From Candidatus Hydrogenedentota bacterium (GTDB lineage: Bacteria > Hydrogenedentota > Hydrogenedentia > Hydrogenedentales > CAITNO01), in contig JAKOTZ010000256.1 of NCBI GenBank assembly GCA_029776995.1, forward strand, positions 1 through 52,598: a stretch of DNA of 52,598 nucleotides. Reading direction: 5' to 3'. This document shows positions 9,501 through 17,068 of the stretch, piece by piece (positions within the stretch are counted from its first letter, which is position 1; each line of letters opens with the position of its first letter). The notes beneath the pieces are model-generated. The model did not search any database, had not been told where the DNA came from, and saw only the letters and a list, made by a program, of their open reading frames with translations. A program made the position numbers and the translations under genes.

Positions 9501-10620
9501 CTTCGGCTTCTTTCCTGATGCGGTCGAATTCTTCCTGCAGCTCGGCCATGGCCCGTTCGCTCTCGCGGGCTCTTGCTTCGGCCGCGGCCACGGCGGCTTC
9601 GCGTTCCGCCAGGGCGTTTTGGAGCCTGGCCAATTCCTCTCGGGCGTTTTCGAGGGCCTCCGATTTTTCGCGTTCGTTCTGGCGCAGGAGGTTCAGTTCC
9701 TCTTCGAGGGCCTCGCGCATCTCGGTGGCCTTCTGGGATTCGCCGCGCAACGCGTCCAGCTCGGAACGCATGCGGGCGAGTTCCTGTTCCCGTTCGGCTA
9801 CCCGCTCCTGGGCTTCACGGATGGCGGCTTCCCGCTCTTCGAGCTGGCGCTGAAGGGCCTCGAGCGCTTCCCTCGCCTGCTGGAGTTCGAGGTTTTTCTG
9901 GTCGCCCTGTAGCCGCAGGCGCTCCAGTTCCGCGCTCAGTTCCTGCTGGGAAGCCATGGCGGAAGCGGAACGTTCCTCCAGAGACGCGACCTCGCTTTCG
10001 AGGGATTCAAGCCGTTTTTCCCGTTCCGTGAGTTCGATTTCGGCGGCGGCGATTTCGGATTCCCGTTCGACGAGGGTGTGTTTGAGCTGGTCCAGTTCAC
10101 GGTGGGCCCGTTCGAGTTCGGCTTCGCGTTCCAGCTGCTGCTGGCGCATGCGGTTGAGCTCTTCGAGGAGTTCCTGCTGGTTCTGCGCGTCGGATTCCCG
10201 CTGGTGGAGGACCTGATTGAGTCGTTCCTGCAGCTGGGCAATGGTATTCTGGAGCGATTCTTTTTCAACTGAATCGACGCGGCGTTTCTCGAGCATGGCC
10301 CTGAGCTGGCCGACTTCCTGGTTATAGGCGAGAACCTGGTCGGCGATGTAAGAGGCCTGGTCTATATCCAGCATGTCGTCCAGCAGGCTTTCAGTCTGTC
10401 GGATCAGATCCAGGCGGTTTACCAGTTTGTCGCACTCATGCAGGGCTTCGTCTGTTCTCCCCAGACCCGCGAGGATTCTGACCCGATATTCGGAAAGTAC
10501 GGGGCTGTTGGGGATAAGCCGGCTGATGCCCTCCAGCAGCCCCAGCGCCTCACCGTGACGCTCTTTGGCGATGAGATTTTCGACCTGTTCAAGCGTGGTG
10601 TCGATCTGTGACAGCAACAT
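6577..10620 (-). CDS. Giant membrane-anchored coiled-coil protein with C-terminal leucine-rich repeats
   Basis: This 1347-residue protein is not a family I recognise as a whole. Order: an N-terminal helical TPR-like part (about 1-110); a long coiled coil containing seven consecutive 77-residue repeats (154-692); a Gln/Ala/Pro-rich linker (about 765-960) with three copies of a short D-A-A motif; one membrane helix (about 972-992) after an RKRSS patch; and an extracytoplasmic part ending in LRRs of the ITDEGV type (about 1240-1320). The coil is thus predicted cytoplasmic and the LRRs periplasmic. The ATG at 10620 is chosen because GGGAG lies just upstream and a TATAAT (10652-10657) overlaps the longer reading that begins at 10668. 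It converges with xerD. An envelope or division scaffold is an inference. Confidence 0.8.
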   Translation of the reverse strand: MLLSQIDTTLEQVENLIAKERHGEALGLLEGISRLIPNSPVLSEYRVRILAGLGRTDEALHECDKLVNRLDLIRQTESLLDDMLDIDQASYIADQVLAYNQEVGQLRAMLEKRRVDSVEKESLQNTIAQLQERLNQVLHQRESDAQNQQELLEELNRMRQQQLEREAELERAHRELDQLKHTLVERESEIAAAEIELTEREKRLESLESEVASLEERSASAMASQQELSAELERLRLQGDQKNLELQQAREALEALQRQLEEREAAIREAQERVAEREQELARMRSELDALRGESQKATEMREALEEELNLLRQNEREKSEALENAREELARLQNALAEREAAVAAAEARARESERAMAELQEEFDRIRKEAEEAAASEQALAQELAALRENERSKSQALENTRAEMERLALELAEKEARLREESSRSATTSEVAQQLQQELEELRSQADHFARSEQQLVQELDFLRMSESEKTRVLENAREEMERLRAQLSDQERAMADAARASREHDEEFERLRAELNALREQAHLASSSEQELAQEVEMLRQNEAAKSEALAAAQAELEELKRRLAEQERDARNAEAENAERVREMEALQQELRNLKSQAVVAQDAESSLLQELQSLRQSEEEKNRAIEESRKEVENLRRALQEREEAAARAAREQEESRRIIRELEAELAALRNRELESAASQRVLEQEAQQVASKAGISEDGEATADQLKALKDALEQLKETQRAQFEKQKELQRQATQAGAFDDSIPGKAVPTVRIGIEAPSSPGDIPALGPRQELDAAMSQPSARNALEAFTRALQQRSSQPRTPAAAAPQTPQAQAPQTQAPQAQAPARQPAKQQMDAAMKTPSSGREVLEKALSHSSSSGGRMPAMDAALKQASGSGRTVLESILGQPSGGGRPGAPPHRGIPKPSAQTGAQVVLQPQADSAAAADDDDTLPEDDYPKPRDVGFIFANQSVSVAAPRKRSSTPFVIAGVLLALIAVAGIAAFILQGARTTATSETGAAPQQEPENKPPEVKTLSFPTDWSVGSLYDHNTPHTSDTDWPIFAEARGLVEAPLSARFHLVVRKEMTNDLTFLNQLAPDAIYSLWLPSITINEQNLAAIKHLEKLSVLYIDQELSEEDLNQIRQSISSSTFVNCRSADMIVRDLNPPAERTFTFPENSVGYVDVRPWQMAGAEWQRLAVAKGEVRIPAAMEVRLEISQEISDAEFLRQLEPTAIHTLVLKGGTIRNEVMDAVAHLRGLIALDIQRTSVTDEGFSKINAIKGLQELRVERTRITDEGVAAIAELTQLRRVEIIGAPGVTAKSFPVFQKLLTLNRLHLGGCTLSADEVAQLRKLLPNCAITTN
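8545..10161 (-). repeat. Seven tandem 231-base units encoding 77-residue coiled-coil repeats
   Basis: The coding sequence divides without a gap into seven units of exactly 231 bases (77 codons). Each unit opens with E[LV]xxLRxxExEK-type residues (unit 1 has ELNRMR) and closes near SEQxLxQ. Read along the gene, units begin at 10161, 9930, 9699, 9468, 9237, 9006 and 8775. Seventy-seven is 11 heptads, so register is kept across unit borders. Units have diverged in sequence but not in length. Confidence 0.85.
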
Positions 10621-10651
10621 GGTTCGCTCCCGCGCTGTGTTAATACAGTCA

Positions 10652-10657
10652 ATTATA
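10652..10657 (-). promoter_or_regulatory. TATAAT -10 box of the giant coiled-coil gene
   Basis: A perfect TATAAT lies 32 bases upstream of the ATG at 10620. No clear -35 is seen at 16-18 bases. Its position inside the longer alternative reading frame supports the shorter start. Confidence 0.5.
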
Positions 10658-10741
10658 GGATAAACCATTCCGCGGGCAGATCAAAAATATCAAGGATGGC
10701 GCCAGCAGACACAAAAGCTTTATGCGATCATACAGATTAAC

Positions 10742-10801
10742 ACCGGTTGACTTGATTGTTATTACCGGCTTGACTTTTTTGAAAAAATCAGGAAATATAC
10801 T
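10742..10801 (+). promoter_or_regulatory. AT-rich divergent control region with a direct repeat
   Basis: The 10669-10908 gap separates the divergent coiled-coil and lipoprotein genes and is AT-rich, with no coding potential seen. It has a direct repeat, ACCGGTTGACTT (10742-10753) and ACCGGCTTGACTT (10764-10776), spaced by about two helical turns. The second copy contains TTGACT (10770-10775), followed after 20 bases by TATACT (10796-10801), a possible but stretched promoter for the lipoprotein gene. The repeat could be an operator. Confidence 0.35.
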
Positions 10802-10908
10802 TTTAGATCTCAAAATGATACACGTTAATTGCTGGCGGCATTCCTAAGAAGAAAGAAGAAGGTTATCACGCTAAAAGAGGCTGGGAACAAAGCGAGAGGT
10901 AAAGTCCG

Positions 10909-12111
10909 ATGAGTAGATTAATGGGAATTTTCCAGATTCAGCGCGCAAATCTACTGTTGGTTATGCTTTTTGTGGCAAGTCTTGCAGGGTGTCCGTATTG
11001 GTTTGATACTTCTCGGCCCGTGCCAGATGTATCAGGACAGGCGCTGTCGACAGCAACAGAAAGCATCAGCGCCGCCGGACTGGCTGTTGGCCAAGTAACG
11101 GAACAGTGCAGTGATACCGTTTCTGCCGGGAGTGTGGTCGGTCAGGATCCGGCAGGAGGCGCATCCGTGTCGCCGGGCACCGTGGTGCACCTGGTGGTGT
11201 CCTCCGGTCCGTGTCCGCCGGCGACAGTTACGGTTCCCGATGTGACGGGCCAGCCGCTATCCTCCGCGGAAGGGATTCTGACGGAATCCGGTCTTGTTTC
11301 GGGTCAGGTTACGGAAGAGTGCAGTGATACCGTTCCTGCCGGGAGTGTGGTCGGTCAGGATCCGGCAGGAGGCGCATCCGTGTCGCCGGGCACCGTGGTG
11401 CACCTGGTGGTGTCCTCCGGTCCGTGTCCAGTGATTTTTGCGGATCCCAATCTGGAGTCGGCGGTTCGGCAAACACTAGGTGTGGGCCCCGGACCCATTA
11501 CCAAAGCGGATATGCTCCGCTTGACTACGTTAAGCGCGAGCCAGCGCAACATTACGTCGCTGGCAGGTCTGGAGCATGCCACGAATCTGGAGGTGTTGTA
11601 TTTACAGGAAAACCAGTTGACGGACCTGGAGGCGCTGTCCGGGCTTACCAATCTGCGGACGCTGGTGCTGAACAACAACGCGCTTACCAGCGAAGCCCTG
11701 AGCGCGTTGTCTGGTCTGGCCAACCTGGAGTCGCTTACCCTGGAGTCCAATCTGATCACGGCCGTGGACTCGCTGTCCAGTTTGGCAAAACTTACGCTTC
11801 TGGACCTGAAAGGGAACCAGATAGAAGCCGTAAACGCACTGGCGGGTTTAAGCGAGCTGAAGACCCTGATACTTTGGAGCAATCGACTTACCGACGAAGA
11901 CCTGCAAGCGTTGTCAACGTTAACGGGACTGACTTATCTGGACCTAAGGGATAACCTGCTAACAAATGTGAGCGCGCTGCTAAGCCTAACGCAACTGCAG
12001 ACCCTTCACCTAACTGGAAACGAGCTGGACGCGACTTCCTGCGAGTCGGTGATTCCTCAGCTTACGGCGCGGGGCGTATCCGTCAGTTGTGAGGACTGTT
12101 GCTCGCCGTAA
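10909..12111 (+). CDS. Lipoprotein with two PASTA domains and leucine-rich repeats
   Basis: The 400-residue product has a signal peptide ending in the lipobox LAGC (C28), so it should be lipid-anchored in the envelope. Two PASTA units follow (about 37-103 and 108-174), each starting VPDV[ST]GQ and ending VSPGTVVHLVVSSGPCP, then an internalin-like LRR array (about 200-385) with repeats such as LTNLRTLVLNNNALT, and a Cys-rich end (CEDCC). PASTA domains usually bind peptidoglycan or muropeptides in Ser/Thr kinases and penicillin-binding proteins; here there is no kinase or transpeptidase domain. An envelope-binding or adhesive role is inferred. GAGAGG lies nine bases before the ATG. The two PASTA units share a nearly identical DNA stretch. 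Confidence 0.88.
   Translation: MSRLMGIFQIQRANLLLVMLFVASLAGCPYWFDTSRPVPDVSGQALSTATESISAAGLAVGQVTEQCSDTVSAGSVVGQDPAGGASVSPGTVVHLVVSSGPCPPATVTVPDVTGQPLSSAEGILTESGLVSGQVTEECSDTVPAGSVVGQDPAGGASVSPGTVVHLVVSSGPCPVIFADPNLESAVRQTLGVGPGPITKADMLRLTTLSASQRNITSLAGLEHATNLEVLYLQENQLTDLEALSGLTNLRTLVLNNNALTSEALSALSGLANLESLTLESNLITAVDSLSSLAKLTLLDLKGNQIEAVNALAGLSELKTLILWSNRLTDEDLQALSTLTGLTYLDLRDNLLTNVSALLSLTQLQTLHLTGNELDATSCESVIPQLTARGVSVSCEDCCSP
11106..11429 (+). repeat. Near-identical 111-base direct repeats in the PASTA region
   Basis: Positions 11106-11216 and 11319-11429 match over 111 bases with a single difference that I can see (T versus C in the ACCGTTxCTGCC context). The period is 213 bases, 71 codons, one PASTA unit plus linker. 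The other halves of the two units have diverged more, which points to a recent conversion or partial duplication. Confidence 0.9.
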
Positions 12112-12253
12112 CGGCCGCAGCAGGACCGCTAATCTTCCGGATCGCCATAATCAGCGGGGTATTTCGGTTTGCAGAGGCGCCGATGGTGATTTGCGCGCCG
12201 GTTGGGAGGAAGATTCCGCAACAAGGGGCGGTATCGGCCTGATGGCTTGCGGA

Positions 12254-12283
12254 TTGGCAATGGCGGGCGGTTTCCTCTACAAT
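12254..12283 (+). promoter_or_regulatory. Putative promoter of the peptide ABC transporter operon
   Basis: TTGGCA (12254-12259) and TACAAT (12278-12283), each five of six to consensus, are separated by 18 bases and end 41 bases before the first transporter ATG. Nothing else was found in the 12112-12324 gap. Confidence 0.5.
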
Positions 12284-12324
12284 TCGGGGGGAGCGTGGGC
12301 GCGGCAAACGGGAAAGAAACGCAT

Positions 12325-13320
12325 ATGCGCGCGTATGTAATCCGGAGAATGCTGCTGGCGGTGCCGACTTTTCTGGGGATCAGCCTGCTGACTTTTGTGC
12401 TGATCCAGCTGGCGCCGGGCAGCCCAATTGCGTTCAGGCTTCGGGCCGCGGACGGGGCGATGCGGAGCGACGCGGCGACCCAGGAAATCATCCGTCAGAC
12501 CCGCGAGCTGTACGGACTGGATAAGCCGATCGGCGTTCAGTATCTGCTGTGGCTGAAACGGATGGCCACGCTGGATTTTGGGAACAGCATGAAGGACCAG
12601 CGGCCCGTGATGGAGAAAATCGGCGAGGCGCTCCCGATCACGCTGCAGCTGAACCTGATTTCCATCCTGCTGGTATACCTGATTTCGATACCCCTGGGCG
12701 TGTATTCGGCAACCCACCGCCAGCATTTCTCAGATACGGTGATCACGCTGACCCTGTTTATGCTGTACAGCATGCCCGTATTCTGGGTGGCGATGCTGCT
12801 GATCCTCTTTCTGGGGGGCGGGGATTACCTGAACTGGTTTCCCATATACGGTCTGAATTCGCCCGGCGCGCAGGGACTGTCGCGGGGCGCGTGGATACTG
12901 GACCGGCTGTGGCACATGGCGCTGCCGCTGTTCTGCCTGACCTATGGGAGCCTGGCATTCCTGGCGCGTTACATGCGGGCAGGCATGCTGGACGCGCTGA
13001 ACCAGGATTTCGTGCGCACCGCGCGTGCGTACGGTTTTCCGGAACGGACGGTAATCTGGAAACATGCCGCGCGGAACGCGCTGATTCCGATCGTGACGCT
13101 TCTGGGAGGCCTGCTTCCGGCGCTGATCGGGGGCAGCGTGATTATTGAAACGATTTTTTCGATTCCGGGCATGGGGCGCCTGGCCTTTGAAGCGGTGCTG
13201 AGCCGGGATTATCCGCTGATCATGGGCGAAGTGACGATAGCTTCACTGCTGACCCTGGCCGGGCTGCTGATCAGTGACGTGCTGTACGTCGTGGTGGATC
13301 CGAGGATTTCGCTGAAATGA
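12325..13320 (+). CDS. yejB: Peptide ABC transporter permease, YejB/OppB-like
   Basis: This 331-residue inner-membrane permease starts with a hydrophobic helix (MRAYVIRRMLLAVPTFLGIS), has a periplasmic loop with DFGNSMKDQ, and several further membrane segments. The EAA coupling loop is clear (ARAYGFPERTVIWKHAARNA), which docks on the ATPase. It forms the pore with the next permease, with which it shares an ATGA stop/start overlap (13317-13320). The ATG at 12325 is used because alignment to the family starts there. Closest by look is YejB of the microcin C/peptide importer, but Dpp/Opp types cannot be excluded. No substrate-binding protein is encoded next to it. Confidence 0.9.
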   Translation: MRAYVIRRMLLAVPTFLGISLLTFVLIQLAPGSPIAFRLRAADGAMRSDAATQEIIRQTRELYGLDKPIGVQYLLWLKRMATLDFGNSMKDQRPVMEKIGEALPITLQLNLISILLVYLISIPLGVYSATHRQHFSDTVITLTLFMLYSMPVFWVAMLLILFLGGGDYLNWFPIYGLNSPGAQGLSRGAWILDRLWHMALPLFCLTYGSLAFLARYMRAGMLDALNQDFVRTARAYGFPERTVIWKHAARNALIPIVTLLGGLLPALIGGSVIIETIFSIPGMGRLAFEAVLSRDYPLIMGEVTIASLLTLAGLLISDVLYVVVDPRISLK

Positions 13321-14363
13321 CGGGACCGAGCCAGGAACAGCGCCATGCCGGACCGCGGGGCCAGGGATACTGGAGCCGTGTGTTCCGGGCGTTCCGGCGC
13401 AACCGGTCGGCTATGGCCGGACTCCTGATTATCCTGTCTGTCGGGCTTACCGGGATCCTGGCGCCATTCATCGCCGGAGATGTTCCGGTGTGGCTTCGGA
13501 AAGACGGCAAGATCTACTGGTTCCCCAACCTGATTACGTACCGGGGGCTGACGGAAGCGAACCTGTACGCGAATTTCGACCGGTGGGAACCCGGCCCCGG
13601 CGACCGCGCCGTATGGCCGCTGCTCCGGATTGGACCGCTGCGCCAGAACCTGCAGGAACGGCTGGAGGGCCCCTCATCGAAACACTGGTTCGGCACCGAT
13701 GACCGGGGGCGGGATGTGTTCAGCCGGGTGGTGTGGGGCGCGCGGATTTCGATGTCGGTTGGGTTCATTTCGGTGGGCATCGCGGTGTTTATTGGAACGG
13801 TGCTTGGCGCGCTGGCCGGGTACTACGGCCGCTGGGTGGACGCGGTGGTGCTGCGCCTGATCGAAATATGGATCTGCGTGCCGTCTTTTTTCCTGGTGAT
13901 AACGGTAATGGCGTTCCTGGAGCCGGGGATCGATAAGATCATGATCGTCATCGGCCTGACGGGCTGGCCGTCGGCGGCGCGGCTGGTCCGCGGGGAGATG
14001 CTGAAACAGCGGAGCATGGATTACGCGCTGGCGGCCCGGGCCAGCGGCCTGCCGGACTGGCGGATTATATTCCGGCACCTGCTGCCCAACACGGTGGGGC
14101 CGGTATTCGTCACGGCGACGTTCGGGGTGGCCGGCGCCATTCTGACGGAATCGGCGCTGAGTTTTCTGGGGTTTGGCGTTCCGCCGCCCACGGCCAGCTG
14201 GGGCGAAATCCTTAAACAGTCGCAGTATTACGTGGATTTCGCGTGGTGGCTGGTGCTGTTTCCCGGGCTGGCGGTGTTTATCACCGTGGTTGGGTTCAAC
14301 CTGGTGGGCGACGGCCTGCGGGACGCGATGGACCCCCGTCTGCAGGGGAGCGGATCGAGATGA
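13317..14363 (+). CDS. yejE: Peptide ABC transporter permease, YejE/OppC-like
   Basis: The 348-residue partner permease has an N-terminal cytoplasmic stretch, a first membrane helix (about 35-55), a long periplasmic segment with APFIAGDVPVWLRKDGKIYWF that resembles YejE more than DppC, then the FGTDDRGRDVFSR entry and further helices. The EAA loop reads ALAARASGLPDWRIIFRHLL. Translation is coupled to the upstream permease through ATGA. Together the two permeases would import oligopeptides or peptide-like compounds. After the stop, about 80 non-coding bases separate it from the ATPase genes. Confidence 0.9.
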   Translation: MTGPSQEQRHAGPRGQGYWSRVFRAFRRNRSAMAGLLIILSVGLTGILAPFIAGDVPVWLRKDGKIYWFPNLITYRGLTEANLYANFDRWEPGPGDRAVWPLLRIGPLRQNLQERLEGPSSKHWFGTDDRGRDVFSRVVWGARISMSVGFISVGIAVFIGTVLGALAGYYGRWVDAVVLRLIEIWICVPSFFLVITVMAFLEPGIDKIMIVIGLTGWPSAARLVRGEMLKQRSMDYALAARASGLPDWRIIFRHLLPNTVGPVFVTATFGVAGAILTESALSFLGFGVPPPTASWGEILKQSQYYVDFAWWLVLFPGLAVFITVVGFNLVGDGLRDAMDPRLQGSGSR

Positions 14364-14442
14364 AAGCTACAGCCGGAAAGACGCACCGCCCGGCCTGCCG
14401 TGAACGGCACGCAGGTTATTCCGGAATGGAGAGGGGAACCTG

Positions 14443-15435
14443 ATGCCGCTGCTTGAGGTGAACAATCTGTCGGTGGCGTTCTCGGGGGAATCGGGCGACG
14501 CGCCGGCCGTTCAGGAAGTGTCGTTCTGCCTGGAAAATGGGAAGACGCTGGCCCTGGTTGGAGAAAGCGGCTGCGGCAAAACCGTGACGGCGCTCGCCCT
14601 GATGGACCTGTTGCCGCCAAACGCCCGGAAAAACGGCGGATCGATTCGGTTTGAAGGCCGTGAGCTGACTGAAATGTCCGCCGTGGAACGTCGCGGCCTC
14701 TGCGGCAGTCGGATGGCCATGATTTTCCAGGAGCCGATGACCGCCATGAACCCGGTATATCCGGTGGGGGCGCAGATTGCCGCGGTGCTGCGGCTGCACC
14801 GGGGCATGGATAAGGATGCGGCGTGGGCTGAAGCGGTAGCGCTTATACGCCGGGTGGGGATTGCCGACGCGGAGCGGCGCGCCCGGCAGTATCCCCACGA
14901 GCTTTCCGGAGGAATGCTGCAGCGGATCATGATTGCCATGGCCATTTCGTGCCGACCGGCGCTGCTGATCGCGGATGAGCCGACGACGGCGCTGGACGTT
15001 ACGGTTCAGGCGCAGATTCTTGCGCTGCTGGGCACGATCCAGGAAGAGACCGGCATGTCGCTGCTGCTGATTACCCACGACCTTGGCGTGGTGGCCGAGA
15101 CGGCGGACGATGTATGCGTGATGTACGCGGGCAGGATTGTGGAGACGGGCCCTGTGGATGGGATAATCGCGAGCCCGCGGCATCCCTATACCCAGGGGCT
15201 GCTGGCGGCGCGGCGTGGAGGCGAGTCCCGGCGATTCGCGGGGATTCCCGGCAGTGTGCCGGAACCCGGAGCCGTGCCGCCCGGATGCCCGTTCCATCCC
15301 CGGTGCGCGCAGGCAAAGCCGGTATGCAGTCATGAACTCCCCGCCGCCTTGAAATTTACGGACGGGTCAGGGGTGTCGTGCTGGCTGTATGAGGCGTCCG
15401 AACCGGATGGGGATACGGAAGGAGCCGGCCCGTGA
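14443..15435 (+). CDS. oppD: Peptide ABC transporter ATP-binding subunit, OppD type
   Basis: The 330-residue cytoplasmic ATPase has Walker A GESGCGKT (40-47), the Q-loop FQEPMTAMNP, signature LSGGMLQR (154-161), Walker B LLIADEPTTALD (174-185) and the switch His in ITHD. The C-terminal oligopeptide/dipeptide extension carries GCPFHPRC with further cysteines downstream, typical of OppD/DppD and associated in some members with an iron-sulfur cluster. GGAGAGGGG precedes the ATG. YejF of E. coli is one fused ATPase; here the two halves are separate genes, a Dpp/Opp-like arrangement with Yej-like permeases. Confidence 0.94.
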   Translation: MPLLEVNNLSVAFSGESGDAPAVQEVSFCLENGKTLALVGESGCGKTVTALALMDLLPPNARKNGGSIRFEGRELTEMSAVERRGLCGSRMAMIFQEPMTAMNPVYPVGAQIAAVLRLHRGMDKDAAWAEAVALIRRVGIADAERRARQYPHELSGGMLQRIMIAMAISCRPALLIADEPTTALDVTVQAQILALLGTIQEETGMSLLLITHDLGVVAETADDVCVMYAGRIVETGPVDGIIASPRHPYTQGLLAARRGGESRRFAGIPGSVPEPGAVPPGCPFHPRCAQAKPVCSHELPAALKFTDGSGVSCWLYEASEPDGDTEGAGP

Positions 15436-16451
15436 ATCCATTGGCGGCAAACGGAGGAAATGTCCTGCTTGAGGTAACCGGGCTGGAGAAACAGTTTCCG
15501 GTGCGGGGAGGCGTGTTATCTCGGGCGAAGAACTGGGTGCGCGCGGTGAACGGGGTGAGTTTCGCGCTGGATCGCGGGCGAACCCTGTCGCTGGTGGGCG
15601 AAAGCGGGTGCGGCAAGACTACAACCGGGCGCCTGATTGCCCGACTGCTGACTCCCACCGCCGGATCAATTGTGTTTGACGGGCAGGAGATATCCCAGCT
15701 TTCCGAACGGGCGCTGCGCCCGACGCGCCGCCGTATCCAGATGGTGTTTCAGGATCCGTTCGGATCGCTGAATCCCCGCCTGACAGTGGGCGACATGCTG
15801 GAAGAGATTCTGAAGGTGCACTTTCCGGAGCTGCGCCGGAGGGAACGCCGTGAGCGCGCGCGGGAACTGGTTACGCGCGCGGGGCTGAGTCCTGACGCGG
15901 TATACCGGTATCCCCACGAGTTCAGCGGGGGTCAGCGCCAGCGGGTGGCGATCGCCCGCGCATTGGCGACGGAACCGGATCTGATCATCGCGGACGAGCC
16001 GGTATCCGCGCTGGACGTTTCAGTCCAGGCGCAGGTGCTGAACCTGCTGGTGGAACTCCAGGAAAATTCCGGGATTGCGCTGCTGCTGATCAGCCACGAC
16101 CTGCACGTGGTGCGTCAGATATCGCACGAAGTGGCCGTGATGTACCTTGGTCGAATCGTGGAACAGGCGCCCGCGAAGCTGTTGTTTGCGGCGCCGGTCC
16201 ACCCGTATACCCGCATGCTGCTGGCTTCCGCGCCGTCACTGGAGTCGGGGCGAAGACGGCAGCGGAGCCTGCCGGAGGGCGACCCGCCCAGTCCGGTTAA
16301 CCTCCCATCAGGGTGCCCGTTCCATCCGCGGTGCCCGGATGCCCGCCCGGAATGCGCGCGGGAAACGCCCGCGCTGAACACGGTCGCGCCGAACCACCGG
16401 GCAGCCTGCCTGGTGCACGCTCCCGCCGCGGGGGATTCCACCGCGGGCTGA
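15432..16451 (+). CDS. oppF: Peptide ABC transporter ATP-binding subunit, OppF type
   Basis: The second 339-residue ATPase has Walker A GESGCGKT (56-63), FQDPFGSLNPR, signature FSGGQRQR (164-171), Walker B LIIADEPVSALD, ISHD switch and the C-terminal GCPFHPRCPDARPEC extension. FQDPFGSLNPR and the long linker after Walker A are typical of OppF/DppF. The start is a GTG overlapping the OppD stop (GTGA, 15432-15435), so the pair is translationally coupled. It should heterodimerise with OppD on the two upstream permeases. Confidence 0.94.
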   Translation: MNPLAANGGNVLLEVTGLEKQFPVRGGVLSRAKNWVRAVNGVSFALDRGRTLSLVGESGCGKTTTGRLIARLLTPTAGSIVFDGQEISQLSERALRPTRRRIQMVFQDPFGSLNPRLTVGDMLEEILKVHFPELRRRERRERARELVTRAGLSPDAVYRYPHEFSGGQRQRVAIARALATEPDLIIADEPVSALDVSVQAQVLNLLVELQENSGIALLLISHDLHVVRQISHEVAVMYLGRIVEQAPAKLLFAAPVHPYTRMLLASAPSLESGRRRQRSLPEGDPPSPVNLPSGCPFHPRCPDARPECARETPALNTVAPNHRAACLVHAPAAGDSTAG

Positions 16452-16542
16452 ATCTGGCTTCGAAACAAACGGCCGGGAATAGAAACCGGGGGAAAAATCG
16501 TTTAGCCAGCGGGCGGGGCTGGCAAACGAAGGAAAAAATCGG

Positions 16543-17046
16543 ATGGAATCACTGTATGACCGCGAGGCGGTACAGCCGCTTTGGACATGCCTGCGGGATG
16601 TAGGCTTTGAGTGCCTCAGCGACCCGAGTGCGGTTGCCGCGGCGCTGAACCGCCGGGGATTGACGCTGCTTTTCATTAATTCAGTGTGCGGATGCGCGGC
16701 GCGGAGCGCGCGGCCGGGCGTGGGCCTCGCGCTGCAGCACGAACGCATACCGGATTACCTGGTAACCGTGTTTGCCGGAGTGGACCGGGAAGCGGTGGAA
16801 GAGGCGCGAGACCACATGCCCGGCGTTCCCCCGTCTTCACCCTGCGTGGCGCTGTTCCAGGACGGCCGTCTGCTGGAGGTGGTTCCCCGCAGTGAGATCG
16901 AAACGCTGACGCCGGTAGACCTGGCGAACCGGCTGATTGAGCTTTTTGAGCGTCATGGGGCGAAACGTCGGGGCCCTTCCGTACCGCCGGAAAAGTTTCA
17001 GGCCGTGGATTTCGCCAACGTCTGCAGCACCAGCCTGATCCGGTAG
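16543..17046 (+). CDS. Bacilliredoxin (BrxA/BrxB, YphP/YqiW family) with C-terminal extension
   Basis: Bacilliredoxins have a thioredoxin fold with a CGC active site and remove bacillithiol from S-thiolated proteins. Here the active site is C49-G50-C51 inside FINSVCGCAARSARPG, followed by the family's VTVFAGVDREA and PSSPCVALF segments and the PRSEIE strand. The protein is 167 residues; the usual length is about 140-150, and the extra C-terminal part (about 140-167) contains one more cysteine, C161. AAGGAA lies about eight bases before the ATG. It sits alone between the peptide transporter and trkH, converging with the latter. Whether this organism makes bacillithiol is not shown in the window. 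Confidence 0.9.
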   Translation: MESLYDREAVQPLWTCLRDVGFECLSDPSAVAAALNRRGLTLLFINSVCGCAARSARPGVGLALQHERIPDYLVTVFAGVDREAVEEARDHMPGVPPSSPCVALFQDGRLLEVVPRSEIETLTPVDLANRLIELFERHGAKRRGPSVPPEKFQAVDFANVCSTSLIR

Positions 17047-17068
17047 CCTGGGCGCCGGCTGCTCAGGC
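17046..17068. terminator. Possible bidirectional terminator between bacilliredoxin gene and trkH
   Basis: GCCTGGGC (17046-17053) pairs with GCTCAGGC (17061-17068), one G-U, with a seven-base loop. It covers the 16-base gap between two convergent stop codons. No T-tract follows on either side, so termination would be weak or factor-assisted. Confidence 0.35.

Noticed and set aside
8545-10161. CRISPR array or satellite DNA
   Set aside because: The 231-base periodicity is in frame, the units are diverged at DNA level, and they encode continuous coiled coil.
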